From Pseudomonas capsici (GTDB lineage: Bacteria > Pseudomonadota > Gammaproteobacteria > Pseudomonadales > Pseudomonadaceae): 64,000 nucleotides of DNA. The stretch spans positions 1-64,000 of the forward strand of contig NZ_JAFGZD010000026.1 of the NCBI RefSeq assembly GCF_017165765.1. The letters are read 5' to 3'. The notes under the pieces were generated by a model. That model saw only the letters and a program-made list of their open reading frames with translations. It ran no database searches and was not told the origin of the DNA. A program made the translations under genes and the position numbers. Shown one piece after another: positions 44,057 to 51,892 of this stretch; the stretch's first letter is position 1; the number at the start of each line of letters is the position of its first letter.

Positions 44057-45144
44057 GTCTGACCGTAAAGACCTGCATACAACTGTGGCTGTTTTGCGTG
44101 GTGCTCATGTTTCTCTCGGGCTGTCGCGACAAACCGGTTCGCGAGTTCATCGAGCGGCCTGTGCTGTTCACCGAAATCGTCGACCAGCGCAACGACCTGC
44201 ACGGGCGTTTCGCAGGCAGCATCCAGCCGCAATACGAAGTGGCATTGGGGTTTCGTGTCGCCGGGCGCATCGCCACCCGGCATGCAGAAACCGGCCAACT
44301 GGTGCGCAAGGGTGACCTGCTGGCCACCCTTGAACCCAGCGACCAGCAGAACCGGTTACGCGCACAGCAGGCAGAGCTGAGCAAGGCCCAAGCCTCATGG
44401 CAACAGATCCGGGATGAACAGTTGCGCTACCAGCAACTGTTCGAACGAGGCGTGGGTTCGCAGGCGCGTCTGGACCGGTTGAGCAGCGACTTGCGCAGTC
44501 AGGAAGCCATTTTGCATCAGGCGAAAATTGCCGCCGAACAGGCCAGCGATCATCTTTCCTACACGCGCCTGCTGGCCGAGTTCGACGGTGTGGTCACCGG
44601 CTGGCATGCCGAGGTCGGCCAGGTGATGGTCACCGGTCATTCAGTGGTCAGCCTGGCCCGTCCGCAAAGCCGCGAAGCCGTGGTGGACCTGCCGGTGGAA
44701 CTGGCAACGAACCTGGATAGCGACATGCAGATCAAGGTGGTTTCCCAGTTGAACGAACAGGTGTTCGTCAGCGCTCAGGTTCGCCAGTTATCCCCGCAGA
44801 TCGATGCCGCTACCCGTACACAGCGGGTACGCCTGACCCTGCAGCAGATTCCGGACAGTTTCCGCCTGGGCTCGACAGTCAGTGTCGAAATCAGCAGCCA
44901 TGTGCCTGCTTTCCGCGAACTGCCCGACACCGCCCTGCAGGAGCGCGACGGTCAGGCACAGGTCTGGGTCATCGATCCGCAGACCGCCACCCTGAACCCG
45001 CGCACAGTGCAGGTCCTGACGCGCCATGGCTCATCGGTGCGGGTCAGCGGTGAATTGAATGATGGCGACAAGGTCGTGATCGCCGGTGTGAACAGCCTGA
45101 GGCCAGGCCAGAAAATCCGTATCGAACGTGAGGTCAGTTTGTGA
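44053..45144 (+). CDS. triB: Second RND membrane-fusion lipoprotein, TriB-like
   Basis: A 363-residue adaptor with a lipoprotein leader (LMFLSGC, Cys about residue 24), lipoyl halves (GFRVAGRIATRHAETGQLVRKGDLLATLEP; FDGVVTGWHAEVGQVMVTG) and a short coiled hairpin. Two adaptors in tandem before one RND pump is the layout of TriABC of P. aeruginosa, where both are needed. Start and stop overlap both neighbours by four bases, so the three proteins are translationally coupled. Confidence 0.87.
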   Translation: MSLTVKTCIQLWLFCVVLMFLSGCRDKPVREFIERPVLFTEIVDQRNDLHGRFAGSIQPQYEVALGFRVAGRIATRHAETGQLVRKGDLLATLEPSDQQNRLRAQQAELSKAQASWQQIRDEQLRYQQLFERGVGSQARLDRLSSDLRSQEAILHQAKIAAEQASDHLSYTRLLAEFDGVVTGWHAEVGQVMVTGHSVVSLARPQSREAVVDLPVELATNLDSDMQIKVVSQLNEQVFVSAQVRQLSPQIDAATRTQRVRLTLQQIPDSFRLGSTVSVEISSHVPAFRELPDTALQERDGQAQVWVIDPQTATLNPRTVQVLTRHGSSVRVSGELNDGDKVVIAGVNSLRPGQKIRIEREVSL

Positions 45145-48100
45145 GAGAGCGCTTCAATCTGTCTGCCTGGGGCCTCAAACACCGCACGCTGGTCTGGTAC
45201 ATGATGTTCGTTTCACTGCTGATGGGAAGCTGGTCGTTCCTCAATCTGGGCCGTGAGGAAGACCCGTCTTTCGCGATCAAGACCATGGTCATCCAGGCCC
45301 GCTGGCCGGGCGCGACACTGCCCGACACCTTGCAGCAGGTGACCGACCGCCTGGAAAAGAAACTCGAAGAAATCGACGCGCTGGATTACGTGAAGAGCTA
45401 CACGCTGGCAGGCGAATCGACGATCTTCGTGTTCCTTAAAAGTGAAACCCGCAGCGCCGATATTCCCGCCGCCTGGTATCAGGTGCGCAAGAAGATCATG
45501 GACGTGCGCGGCGAACTGCCCAGCGGCATTCAGGGGCCGGCCTTCAACGACGAATTCGGCGATGTGTTCGGCAGCATCTACGCCTTTACCGCCGACGGCC
45601 TGTCATTCCGCCAGTTGCGCGATTATGTCGAGCAGGTCCGGGCTGACATCCGCAGCGTACCGAACCTGGGCAAGATCGAACTGCTGGGTGCTCAGCGCGA
45701 AGTCATCTACCTGAACTTCTCCATCCGCAAGCTGGCGGCGCTGGGCATCGATCAGCGTCAGGTATTGCAAAGTCTGCAGGCGCAGAACTCGGTCACACCG
45801 GCCGGAGTCATGGAAGCCGGCCCGGAACGTATCGCCGTGCGTACCAGCGGCCAGTTCACCAACGAACAGGACCTGTTGGCAGTGAACCTGCGCTTTGGCG
45901 ACCGTTTCTTTCGCCTGAGCGATCTGGCCACGGTCGAACGCCGTTATGCAGACCCGCCCTCCTCGCTCTTTCGCTTCAACGGTCAGCCCGCCATCGGCCT
46001 TGCAGTGGCGATGAAGCAAGGCGGCAATATCCAGGAATTCGGTAACCGCCTGCAGCAGCGTATCGATGAACTCACCGGCGAACTGCCGTTGGGTATCGAT
46101 GTGCATCTGGTGTCCAGCCAGGCCGATGTGGTCGACAAGGCCATCGGCGGCTTCACCCGCGCCCTGTTCGAGGCGATCCTGATCGTGCTGGTGGTGAGTT
46201 TCATCAGTCTGGGTATTCGCGCAGGCCTGGTGGTGGCCTGTTCGATTCCACTGGTACTGGCGCTGGTGTTTGTCTTCATGGAATACAGCGGCATCACCAT
46301 GCAGCGTATTTCACTCGGCGCGCTGATCATTGCTCTGGGTCTGCTGGTGGACGATGCGATGATCACCGTGGAGATGATGGTCACCCGGCTTGAAGGTGGA
46401 GACTCCCTGCAACAGGCCGCGACCTTTGCCTACACCTCGACCGCCTTTCCGATGCTCACCGGCACGCTGGTGACCGTCGCCGGTTTCGTGCCCATTGGCC
46501 TGAACTCCAGTTCGGCGGGTGAATACGTGTTCACCATGTTTGCGGTCATCGCCGTCGCCCTGCTGCTGTCCTGGCTGGTGGCGGTGCTGTTCGCGCCGCT
46601 GATCGGCATCTATATCCTGAAAAAACCCGAGGGTCATCAGGCGCACAACAGTGCCTGGATGCGCGCCTTCCAGCGCGTGCTGTTGCAGGCTCTCAAGCAC
46701 CGCTGGTGGGTGATCGGCATCACGGCCCTGGTCTTTATCGGCTCGCTGTTCGCCGGCAGGCTGCTGCAGAACCAGTTCTTCCCCGACTCCGATCGCCCGG
46801 AAATCCTGGTGGATATCTACATGCCGCAGAACGGCTCGATCGAAGGCACCCGCCAGACCATGGACCGCTTCGAGGCCACGCTCAAGGATGATCCGGACAT
46901 CCTGCGCTGGAGTTCCTATGTGGGCAAAGGCGCGGTGCGTTTCTATCTGCCGCTGGACCAGCAGTTGAATAATCCGTTCTATGGACAACTGGTGATTGTC
47001 AGCCGTGGCGGCGAAGGACGTGACCGGCTGATCGAACGCCTGCGTCAGCGCTTTCGCGATGACTTTGTCGGCGTCGGCGGCTATGTCCAGTTGCTGAATA
47101 TGGGGCCGCCCGTGGGCTGGCCGGTGCAGTATCGGGTCAGCGGCCCGGACATCGAACAGGTTCGCAGCAACGCCATGGCCCTGGCCGCCATTCTGGATGC
47201 CAACCCCAATATCGGGCAGGTCATCTATGACTGGAACGAACCGGGCAAGGTGCTCAAGATTCATATCGCTCAGGACAAGGTGCGCCAGTTCGGCCTGTCG
47301 TCCGAAGATGTCGCGCAGATTCTCAACAGTCTGGTCACCGGTACCAGCATCACTCAGGTGCGCGATGACACCTACCTGATCGACCTGATAGGCCGTGCCG
47401 AAGATCAGGAGCGCAGTTCCCTGCAAACCCTGAGCAGCCTGCAGATCCCGACACCCAACGGCGCCACAGTACCGCTGATGGCATTCGCCACCCTGAGCTA
47501 CGAACAGGAACAGCCACTGGTCTGGCGTCGTGATCGTCTGCCGACCATCACGCTGAAGGCCAATGTCATCGGCCATCTGCAACCGGCAGCGCTGGTCAAG
47601 CAGTTGCAACCGCAGGTCAAGGCATTCACGGATCAATTGCCGGTCCGCTACTCGGTGGCTACAGGCGGTGCGGTAGAAGCCAGCGCCCGCTCACAGGGAC
47701 CGATCCTGAAAGTGGTGCCCTTGATGCTGCTGTTGGTGGCGAGCTTCCTGATGATCCAGCTGCACAGTGTGAAAAAGCTGCTGCTGGTAGTCAGCGTCGT
47801 GCCACTGGGCCTGATCGGTGTAGTCACCGCGCTGCTGCTGACCGGTTACCCGCTGGGCTTTGTGGCCATTCTCGGGATACTGGCGCTGATCGGTATCATC
47901 ATCCGCAATTCGGTGATTCTGGTGACACAGATCGATGAGTTCATGGCGGCGGGCGAAGATGCCTGGACAGCGGTGGTCATGGCCACCGAACACCGCTGTC
48001 GACCGATTCTGTTGACCGCAGCGGCAGCCAGCCTGGGAATGATCCCGATTGCCCGAGAGGTGTTCTGGGGCCCCATGGCCTACGCCATGATCGGCGGTAT

Positions 48101-48182
48101 TGCGATAGCCACCGTATTGACGCTGTTCTTCCTGCCCGCCTTGTACCTGGTCTGTTACCGGATCCAGGCACCCAAAGGCTGA
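45141..48182 (+). CDS. triC: RND multidrug efflux pump, TriC-like
   Basis: A 1013-residue resistance-nodulation-division pump with 12 helices and two large periplasmic loops. Visible are the opening GLKHRTLVWYMMF, LNLGREEDPSFAIKTMVI, the proton-relay acids in helix 4 (ALGLLVDDAMITVEMMVTRLE) and the second-half LILVTQIDEF-type region (RNSVILVTQIDEFMAAGEDAW). The GTG start overlaps the triB stop (GTGA). Together with two adaptors this resembles TriABC, which in P. aeruginosa uses OpmH for export and handles triclosan. No outer-membrane channel gene is nearby. Confidence 0.93.
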   Translation: MRERFNLSAWGLKHRTLVWYMMFVSLLMGSWSFLNLGREEDPSFAIKTMVIQARWPGATLPDTLQQVTDRLEKKLEEIDALDYVKSYTLAGESTIFVFLKSETRSADIPAAWYQVRKKIMDVRGELPSGIQGPAFNDEFGDVFGSIYAFTADGLSFRQLRDYVEQVRADIRSVPNLGKIELLGAQREVIYLNFSIRKLAALGIDQRQVLQSLQAQNSVTPAGVMEAGPERIAVRTSGQFTNEQDLLAVNLRFGDRFFRLSDLATVERRYADPPSSLFRFNGQPAIGLAVAMKQGGNIQEFGNRLQQRIDELTGELPLGIDVHLVSSQADVVDKAIGGFTRALFEAILIVLVVSFISLGIRAGLVVACSIPLVLALVFVFMEYSGITMQRISLGALIIALGLLVDDAMITVEMMVTRLEGGDSLQQAATFAYTSTAFPMLTGTLVTVAGFVPIGLNSSSAGEYVFTMFAVIAVALLLSWLVAVLFAPLIGIYILKKPEGHQAHNSAWMRAFQRVLLQALKHRWWVIGITALVFIGSLFAGRLLQNQFFPDSDRPEILVDIYMPQNGSIEGTRQTMDRFEATLKDDPDILRWSSYVGKGAVRFYLPLDQQLNNPFYGQLVIVSRGGEGRDRLIERLRQRFRDDFVGVGGYVQLLNMGPPVGWPVQYRVSGPDIEQVRSNAMALAAILDANPNIGQVIYDWNEPGKVLKIHIAQDKVRQFGLSSEDVAQILNSLVTGTSITQVRDDTYLIDLIGRAEDQERSSLQTLSSLQIPTPNGATVPLMAFATLSYEQEQPLVWRRDRLPTITLKANVIGHLQPAALVKQLQPQVKAFTDQLPVRYSVATGGAVEASARSQGPILKVVPLMLLLVASFLMIQLHSVKKLLLVVSVVPLGLIGVVTALLLTGYPLGFVAILGILALIGIIIRNSVILVTQIDEFMAAGEDAWTAVVMATEHRCRPILLTAAAASLGMIPIAREVFWGPMAYAMIGGIAIATVLTLFFLPALYLVCYRIQAPKG

Positions 48183-48190
48183 TCGCCGGA

Positions 48191-49045
48191 TCAGAGCTCG
48201 ACAGCAGAAAAATCGAACAACGACTGCGCGGACTCGATCAGCATGCTCTGCTTGATCGGGGCCGGACAGTCGAGGTTGCGGAACTGCTCGACTACCGTGG
48301 CGTAGCTGACGTGATGCTCATGCTGGGTATGCGGCCAGTCGCTGCCCCAGACCATGCGCCGCGCACCGAAGGACTGAACCAGCAAAGGCAACGCAGCATT
48401 GGCGAAATCCATGTTCTGCTCGTCGCTGCCGCCCAGACGGTAGATGGCAGAAACCTTCATCCAGATCTGCCCGCTCAGGCCCAGCTCCAGCAAGGCCTGA
48501 AACGCCGGATCGGCCACGCCGAGACGTGCGTCTGGCCGACCAAAATGATCGACCACGATCTTGCAGCCAAACGGCAGCAGATCACGAATCAGCCCCGGAA
48601 GATCGGCCACATGGCGATGCAATTCAATATGCCATCCCAACGCCCAGACGTTCTTGAACAGGTCCCGCCAGCCCGCCTCATTGAAGTCCGGTAAAGGCTT
48701 GCCCATCAGATTCAACCTGATGCCGACAACACCCTGATCGGCCATGCGTTGCAACGCCGAACGGCTGACGGTGTTATCCACCACCGCCACACCGCGCAGT
48801 TGCTCCGGAGCATGGGCCAGGGCATCCAGCAGGTATTGATTGTCAGTCCCGAGAAAACTGGGCTGCACCAGCACACCATGGCTCAGCCCATGCTCGCGCA
48901 AGTGCGCCAGATAGGACTGCAGCGTGGCTTCGTAATCAGGGGTATAGCGTCGCCCCGGAATCAGGCTCAAACCATTGCCGAAGACATGGGCATGAGCATC
49001 GATACCGAGAATCGGCGAGGTACAGGGATCAGTCATGGAACTCAT
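48191..49045 (-). CDS. Amidohydrolase-2 family hydrolase (PDC lactonase-like)
   Basis: A 284-residue metal-dependent hydrolase of the amidohydrolase-2 family. It has the N-terminal H-x-H (GIDAHAHVFG), the middle His in WHIELHRHVAD and KIVVDHFGRPD, and the C-terminal Asp in WGSDWPHTQHE. This set matches 2-pyrone-4,6-dicarboxylate lactonase and sugar-lactonase relatives. It is followed in an operon-like arrangement with an upstream MFS gene and GntR gene on the same strand, suggesting catabolism of an aromatic or sugar acid. An alternative ATG lies at 49036. Its stop is 8 bases from the converging triC stop. Confidence 0.85.
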   Translation of the reverse strand: MSSMTDPCTSPILGIDAHAHVFGNGLSLIPGRRYTPDYEATLQSYLAHLREHGLSHGVLVQPSFLGTDNQYLLDALAHAPEQLRGVAVVDNTVSRSALQRMADQGVVGIRLNLMGKPLPDFNEAGWRDLFKNVWALGWHIELHRHVADLPGLIRDLLPFGCKIVVDHFGRPDARLGVADPAFQALLELGLSGQIWMKVSAIYRLGGSDEQNMDFANAALPLLVQSFGARRMVWGSDWPHTQHEHHVSYATVVEQFRNLDCPAPIKQSMLIESAQSLFDFSAVEL

Positions 49046-49092
49046 CTACAGAATGAGCGCGGTGCCGGGACACCGCGCAGAGAATGGGCCGA

Positions 49093-50379
49093 TCAGGCCT
49101 GCTGTGGTGTGCTCTTGTCGGCGGCATCGGTCGGGACACTCGCGCCTTGCAGAGTGCGTCCCCGGGTTTCCGGCAGGCAGAGCGCCGCCACCATCGCCAC
49201 ACCGTAGGCAATCCCGGCATCGATACCGATAGCCGTACCCAGCGACATGGATTCGCTCATGTGCCCGACCAGGAACGGGAAGACAGCCGACAGCACACGA
49301 CCGAAGTTGTAGCAGAAGCCAACCCCTGCCCCGCGCACATCTGCCGGGTACAGCTCGTTGAAGAACGAACCGAGGCTGGCCGGAATGCCTGCCGCGAAGA
49401 AGCCCAGCGGGAAACCGAGGAACAGCATCTGGGTGTTGGTCAGCGGCAGCATCAGATAGCACTGCACGGTAATCACACAGCACAGAGCGAACAGCACGAT
49501 GTTCTTGCGACGACCGATACGGTCGATCAGCATGCCGCTGGTAATGCAGCCACACCAGAAAGCAAAGATGATCACTGCCAGATAGCCACCGGAACTCAGT
49601 ACCGAAAGATTGCGTTCGGTCTTGAGAAAGGTCGGCAACCATGTCATGACCGCGTGGTAACCACCATGCGCACCCAGCCCCAACAGACCGCCCAGCAGCG
49701 TCACGCGCAGCAGCTCGGGACGGAAAATACCTGCCATGGATTTGAAAAAGTTGCCCGACTCTGCCTTTTCCTTGTGCATGCGCTGATAGCTTTCCGGCTC
49801 CTCAACGTTGCGGCGCACCCAGATGATCAGCAAGGCAGGCAGCAGACCGATGCCGAACATCACCCGCCAGGCAATATCCTGCGGCACGAACGAATAGATC
49901 AGGGTAAACAGCAGCACCGCCAGGCCCCAGCCCACAGCCCAGGCACTTTGTACGGTACCCATCACTTTGCCGCGGTACTTTGACTGAATGGTCTCGGCCA
50001 TCAACACCGCACCTGCTGCCCATTCACCACCGATACCAAAGCCCTGCATGGCCTTGACGATCAGCAACTGGTTGAAACCGGTCACGAAGGCCGACAGGAA
50101 GGTGAAGAACGAGAACCACAGAATCATAAGTTGCAGCGTGCGGACCCGGCCATAACGGTCGGACAATGTACCGCCCACCCAACCGCCCAGTGCCGATGTG
50201 ACCAGGGTCACGGCACTGATCATGCCGGCGTCGCCCTTGCTCAAGGCAAAAGCAGCGATCAGCGCCGGAATCGCCAGACCGAACATCTGCACTTCCAGCG
50301 CATCCAGCGACCAGCCGCCGAAGCAGGCCCAAAACGTCTTGCGTTCCCGTGGAGTGACTTCGCGATACCAACTGAACAT
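49093..50379 (-). CDS. MFS transporter, aromatic acid/sialate-like (AAHS/SHS)
   Basis: A 428-residue MFS carrier with 12 helices. Landmarks are FGGWSLDALEVQMFGLAIPAL in helix 1, GGTLSDRYGRVRTLQ, and GFGIGGEWAAGAVLMAETIQSKYRGKVMGTVQSAWAVG, typical of the aromatic-acid and sialic-acid symporter groups. AAGGAT seven bases before ATG 50379 supports the start. It probably imports the substrate handled by the downstream amidohydrolase, under control of the GntR gene just upstream (46 bases). Confidence 0.87.
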   Translation of the reverse strand: MFSWYREVTPRERKTFWACFGGWSLDALEVQMFGLAIPALIAAFALSKGDAGMISAVTLVTSALGGWVGGTLSDRYGRVRTLQLMILWFSFFTFLSAFVTGFNQLLIVKAMQGFGIGGEWAAGAVLMAETIQSKYRGKVMGTVQSAWAVGWGLAVLLFTLIYSFVPQDIAWRVMFGIGLLPALLIIWVRRNVEEPESYQRMHKEKAESGNFFKSMAGIFRPELLRVTLLGGLLGLGAHGGYHAVMTWLPTFLKTERNLSVLSSGGYLAVIIFAFWCGCITSGMLIDRIGRRKNIVLFALCCVITVQCYLMLPLTNTQMLFLGFPLGFFAAGIPASLGSFFNELYPADVRGAGVGFCYNFGRVLSAVFPFLVGHMSESMSLGTAIGIDAGIAYGVAMVAALCLPETRGRTLQGASVPTDAADKSTPQQA

Positions 50380-50425
50380 GCGCAATATCCTTATGAAGCG
50401 TGCAGTGAATGACGGAATTGGAGGC

Positions 50426-51169
50426 TTAACGAATTTCTACGCTGTAACGGAAATGGCTGGCATGCCCACGGGAGCGGCGCCATTCCAGCGGCTCGCCGGC
50501 GTAATTACGCGCCAGCCGCTCGATCACGACTACCGGGCTGCCGGCCTGAACCTGCAACATGCGGGCATAGACGTCAGTAACGGACTCGGCTGTCAGGGTT
50601 TCCTCGGCATATGCCACAACCTGACCGCACAACTGCTCATAGATCGGATAGAGCAAAGGCCCCTGAGCATTCAGATCCACCTCAAGCAAGGCCTGGAACC
50701 GGACACGAGGCAGCCAGATTTCTTCGGTCAGCACCGGCTGCGCATCCAGCAGTCTCAGGCGGATCATGCGAATCACCGGGGCATCCGGAAGCAGGCCAAG
50801 GGCATGGCTGACTGCCGACGGTGCAGTGACGGGTTCGATAGACAGAATCCGGCTTTCCGGAACCTGCCGGACACCGGACTCGGTCTGGAAACGGAAGAAG
50901 CGGAACAACGAGGACTGGAACTGTGCACGTCGAATGAAGGTGCCCCGCCCCTGCTGGCGTTCGAGAATGTTGTCATTGACCAGCATATCGATGGCCTTGC
51001 GCACCGTACCGGTGGACAGGCAATACTCGGCAGAAAGCGCGGCCTCGGTAGGGATCGCCTCACCTGGACGCCAGCGATTATTGGCAATCTGCTCGGCCAG
51101 ACAATCACGCAGGCGTTGGTAGAGCGGCAGGCGTTCATCACTTGAGAGCTTATTCATTCCCTGATTCAT
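50426..51169 (-). CDS. GntR-family regulator, HutC/UTRA subfamily
   Basis: A 247-residue regulator: winged helix about 15-80 (PLYQRLRDCLAEQIANNRWRPGEAIPTEAALSAEY...STGTVRKAIDMLVNDNILERQQGRGTFI) and a UTRA ligand domain to the end. It heads the MFS-amidohydrolase cluster and probably represses it. A perfect palindrome TCATATATATGA (51174-51185), five bases before its ATG, is a likely operator. Confidence 0.9.
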   Translation of the reverse strand: MNQGMNKLSSDERLPLYQRLRDCLAEQIANNRWRPGEAIPTEAALSAEYCLSTGTVRKAIDMLVNDNILERQQGRGTFIRRAQFQSSLFRFFRFQTESGVRQVPESRILSIEPVTAPSAVSHALGLLPDAPVIRMIRLRLLDAQPVLTEEIWLPRVRFQALLEVDLNAQGPLLYPIYEQLCGQVVAYAEETLTAESVTDVYARMLQVQAGSPVVVIERLARNYAGEPLEWRRSRGHASHFRYSVEIR

Positions 51170-51473
51170 CCAGTCATATATATGAATGTGTGCAGTATTG
51201 TCTCGTTACAAATGGATCGTCAAGGACTGGAGGCCAAATTGCCATCATTTATTTGGAGAATGCACTCGGCGCTACGGCTTTCGAGGACGGGTTTCACAGG
51301 GGATGCGGAGCGCTTGTCGCCCTGCAGCGCCAAGGTGGACCTGGCTCACAGGCAATTGATGTGGACTGGCGAATGCCGAGAGCAATGCAGGAGAGGAAGC
51401 CGTGAATCTCATGTCGCCCCGGATAGACAAGGACGTAAAGCCTCACGGACTTCCTTGGTTAGACTATTTTCTT
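51170..51473. promoter_or_regulatory. 304-bp region holding the GntR operator; otherwise no gene seen
   Basis: Near the left end lies the palindrome TCATATATATGA (51174-51185), a plausible GntR autoregulatory operator. Open frames on the plus strand here have no family likeness and start inside the operator or regulator gene. The GC content drops toward 51470 where the RHS operon ends. No clear terminator is visible for that operon. Confidence 0.5.
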
Positions 51474-51881
51474 TTACGAGCCGTAAACATCGAGAGCCAA
51501 ATCAATATTCAACTCCCCCATATTTCTTAGCAAAGAACTGTCGAGGATGTCGCCGGTATTTCCAGACGAATACCACCCTATGAAAAGCTCTGATCTATCC
51601 CCGTTATTCTTGACCCATTCAAAAGTGGACTTATATTTCATCAGATCGGCAATCGTCTTTTCCAGAAACTCATGCAGCTCGCCGCTCTGCTTATCTGCCA
51701 GCTTGAAAGAGCAGTAATTTCTGTCGTAGACCCCACCCAGTTCTTGTCCGCGGGGGCCTTTTCTTGGCTCACCCATTTTATTCTTCCATTTGGGAGAAAG
51801 TCCGAGCTGCTGGCATATCATATCGGGGTCAGTATTCACGCCAAAAAAACGCAAAGAAACTGAAAATTTAAAAGAATTCAT
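51474..51881 (-). CDS. DUF4279 protein, probable immunity gene
   Basis: A 135-residue cytoplasmic protein that fits DUF4279: it starts MNSFKFSVSLRFFGVNTDPDMICQQLGLSP, has W-x-N-K, and ends with LNIDLALDVYGS. The position is telling: it starts 11 bases after the stop of an RHS protein with a variable C-terminal tip, exactly where cognate immunity genes lie. Immunity function is an inference from position. ATG 51881 has a G-rich site upstream; five more residues are possible from 51896. Confidence 0.72.
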   Translation of the reverse strand: MNSFKFSVSLRFFGVNTDPDMICQQLGLSPKWKNKMGEPRKGPRGQELGGVYDRNYCSFKLADKQSGELHEFLEKTIADLMKYKSTFEWVKNNGDRSELFIGWYSSGNTGDILDSSLLRNMGELNIDLALDVYGS

Positions 51882-51892
51882 CCCCCTCTCCC

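Noticed and set aside
46311..47636. 441-codon minus-strand frame
   Set aside because: It is antisense to triC; no domain recognised.
51142..51405. 87-codon plus-strand frame over the GntR operator
   Set aside because: It starts inside the regulator gene on the other strand and shows no domain or ribosome site.
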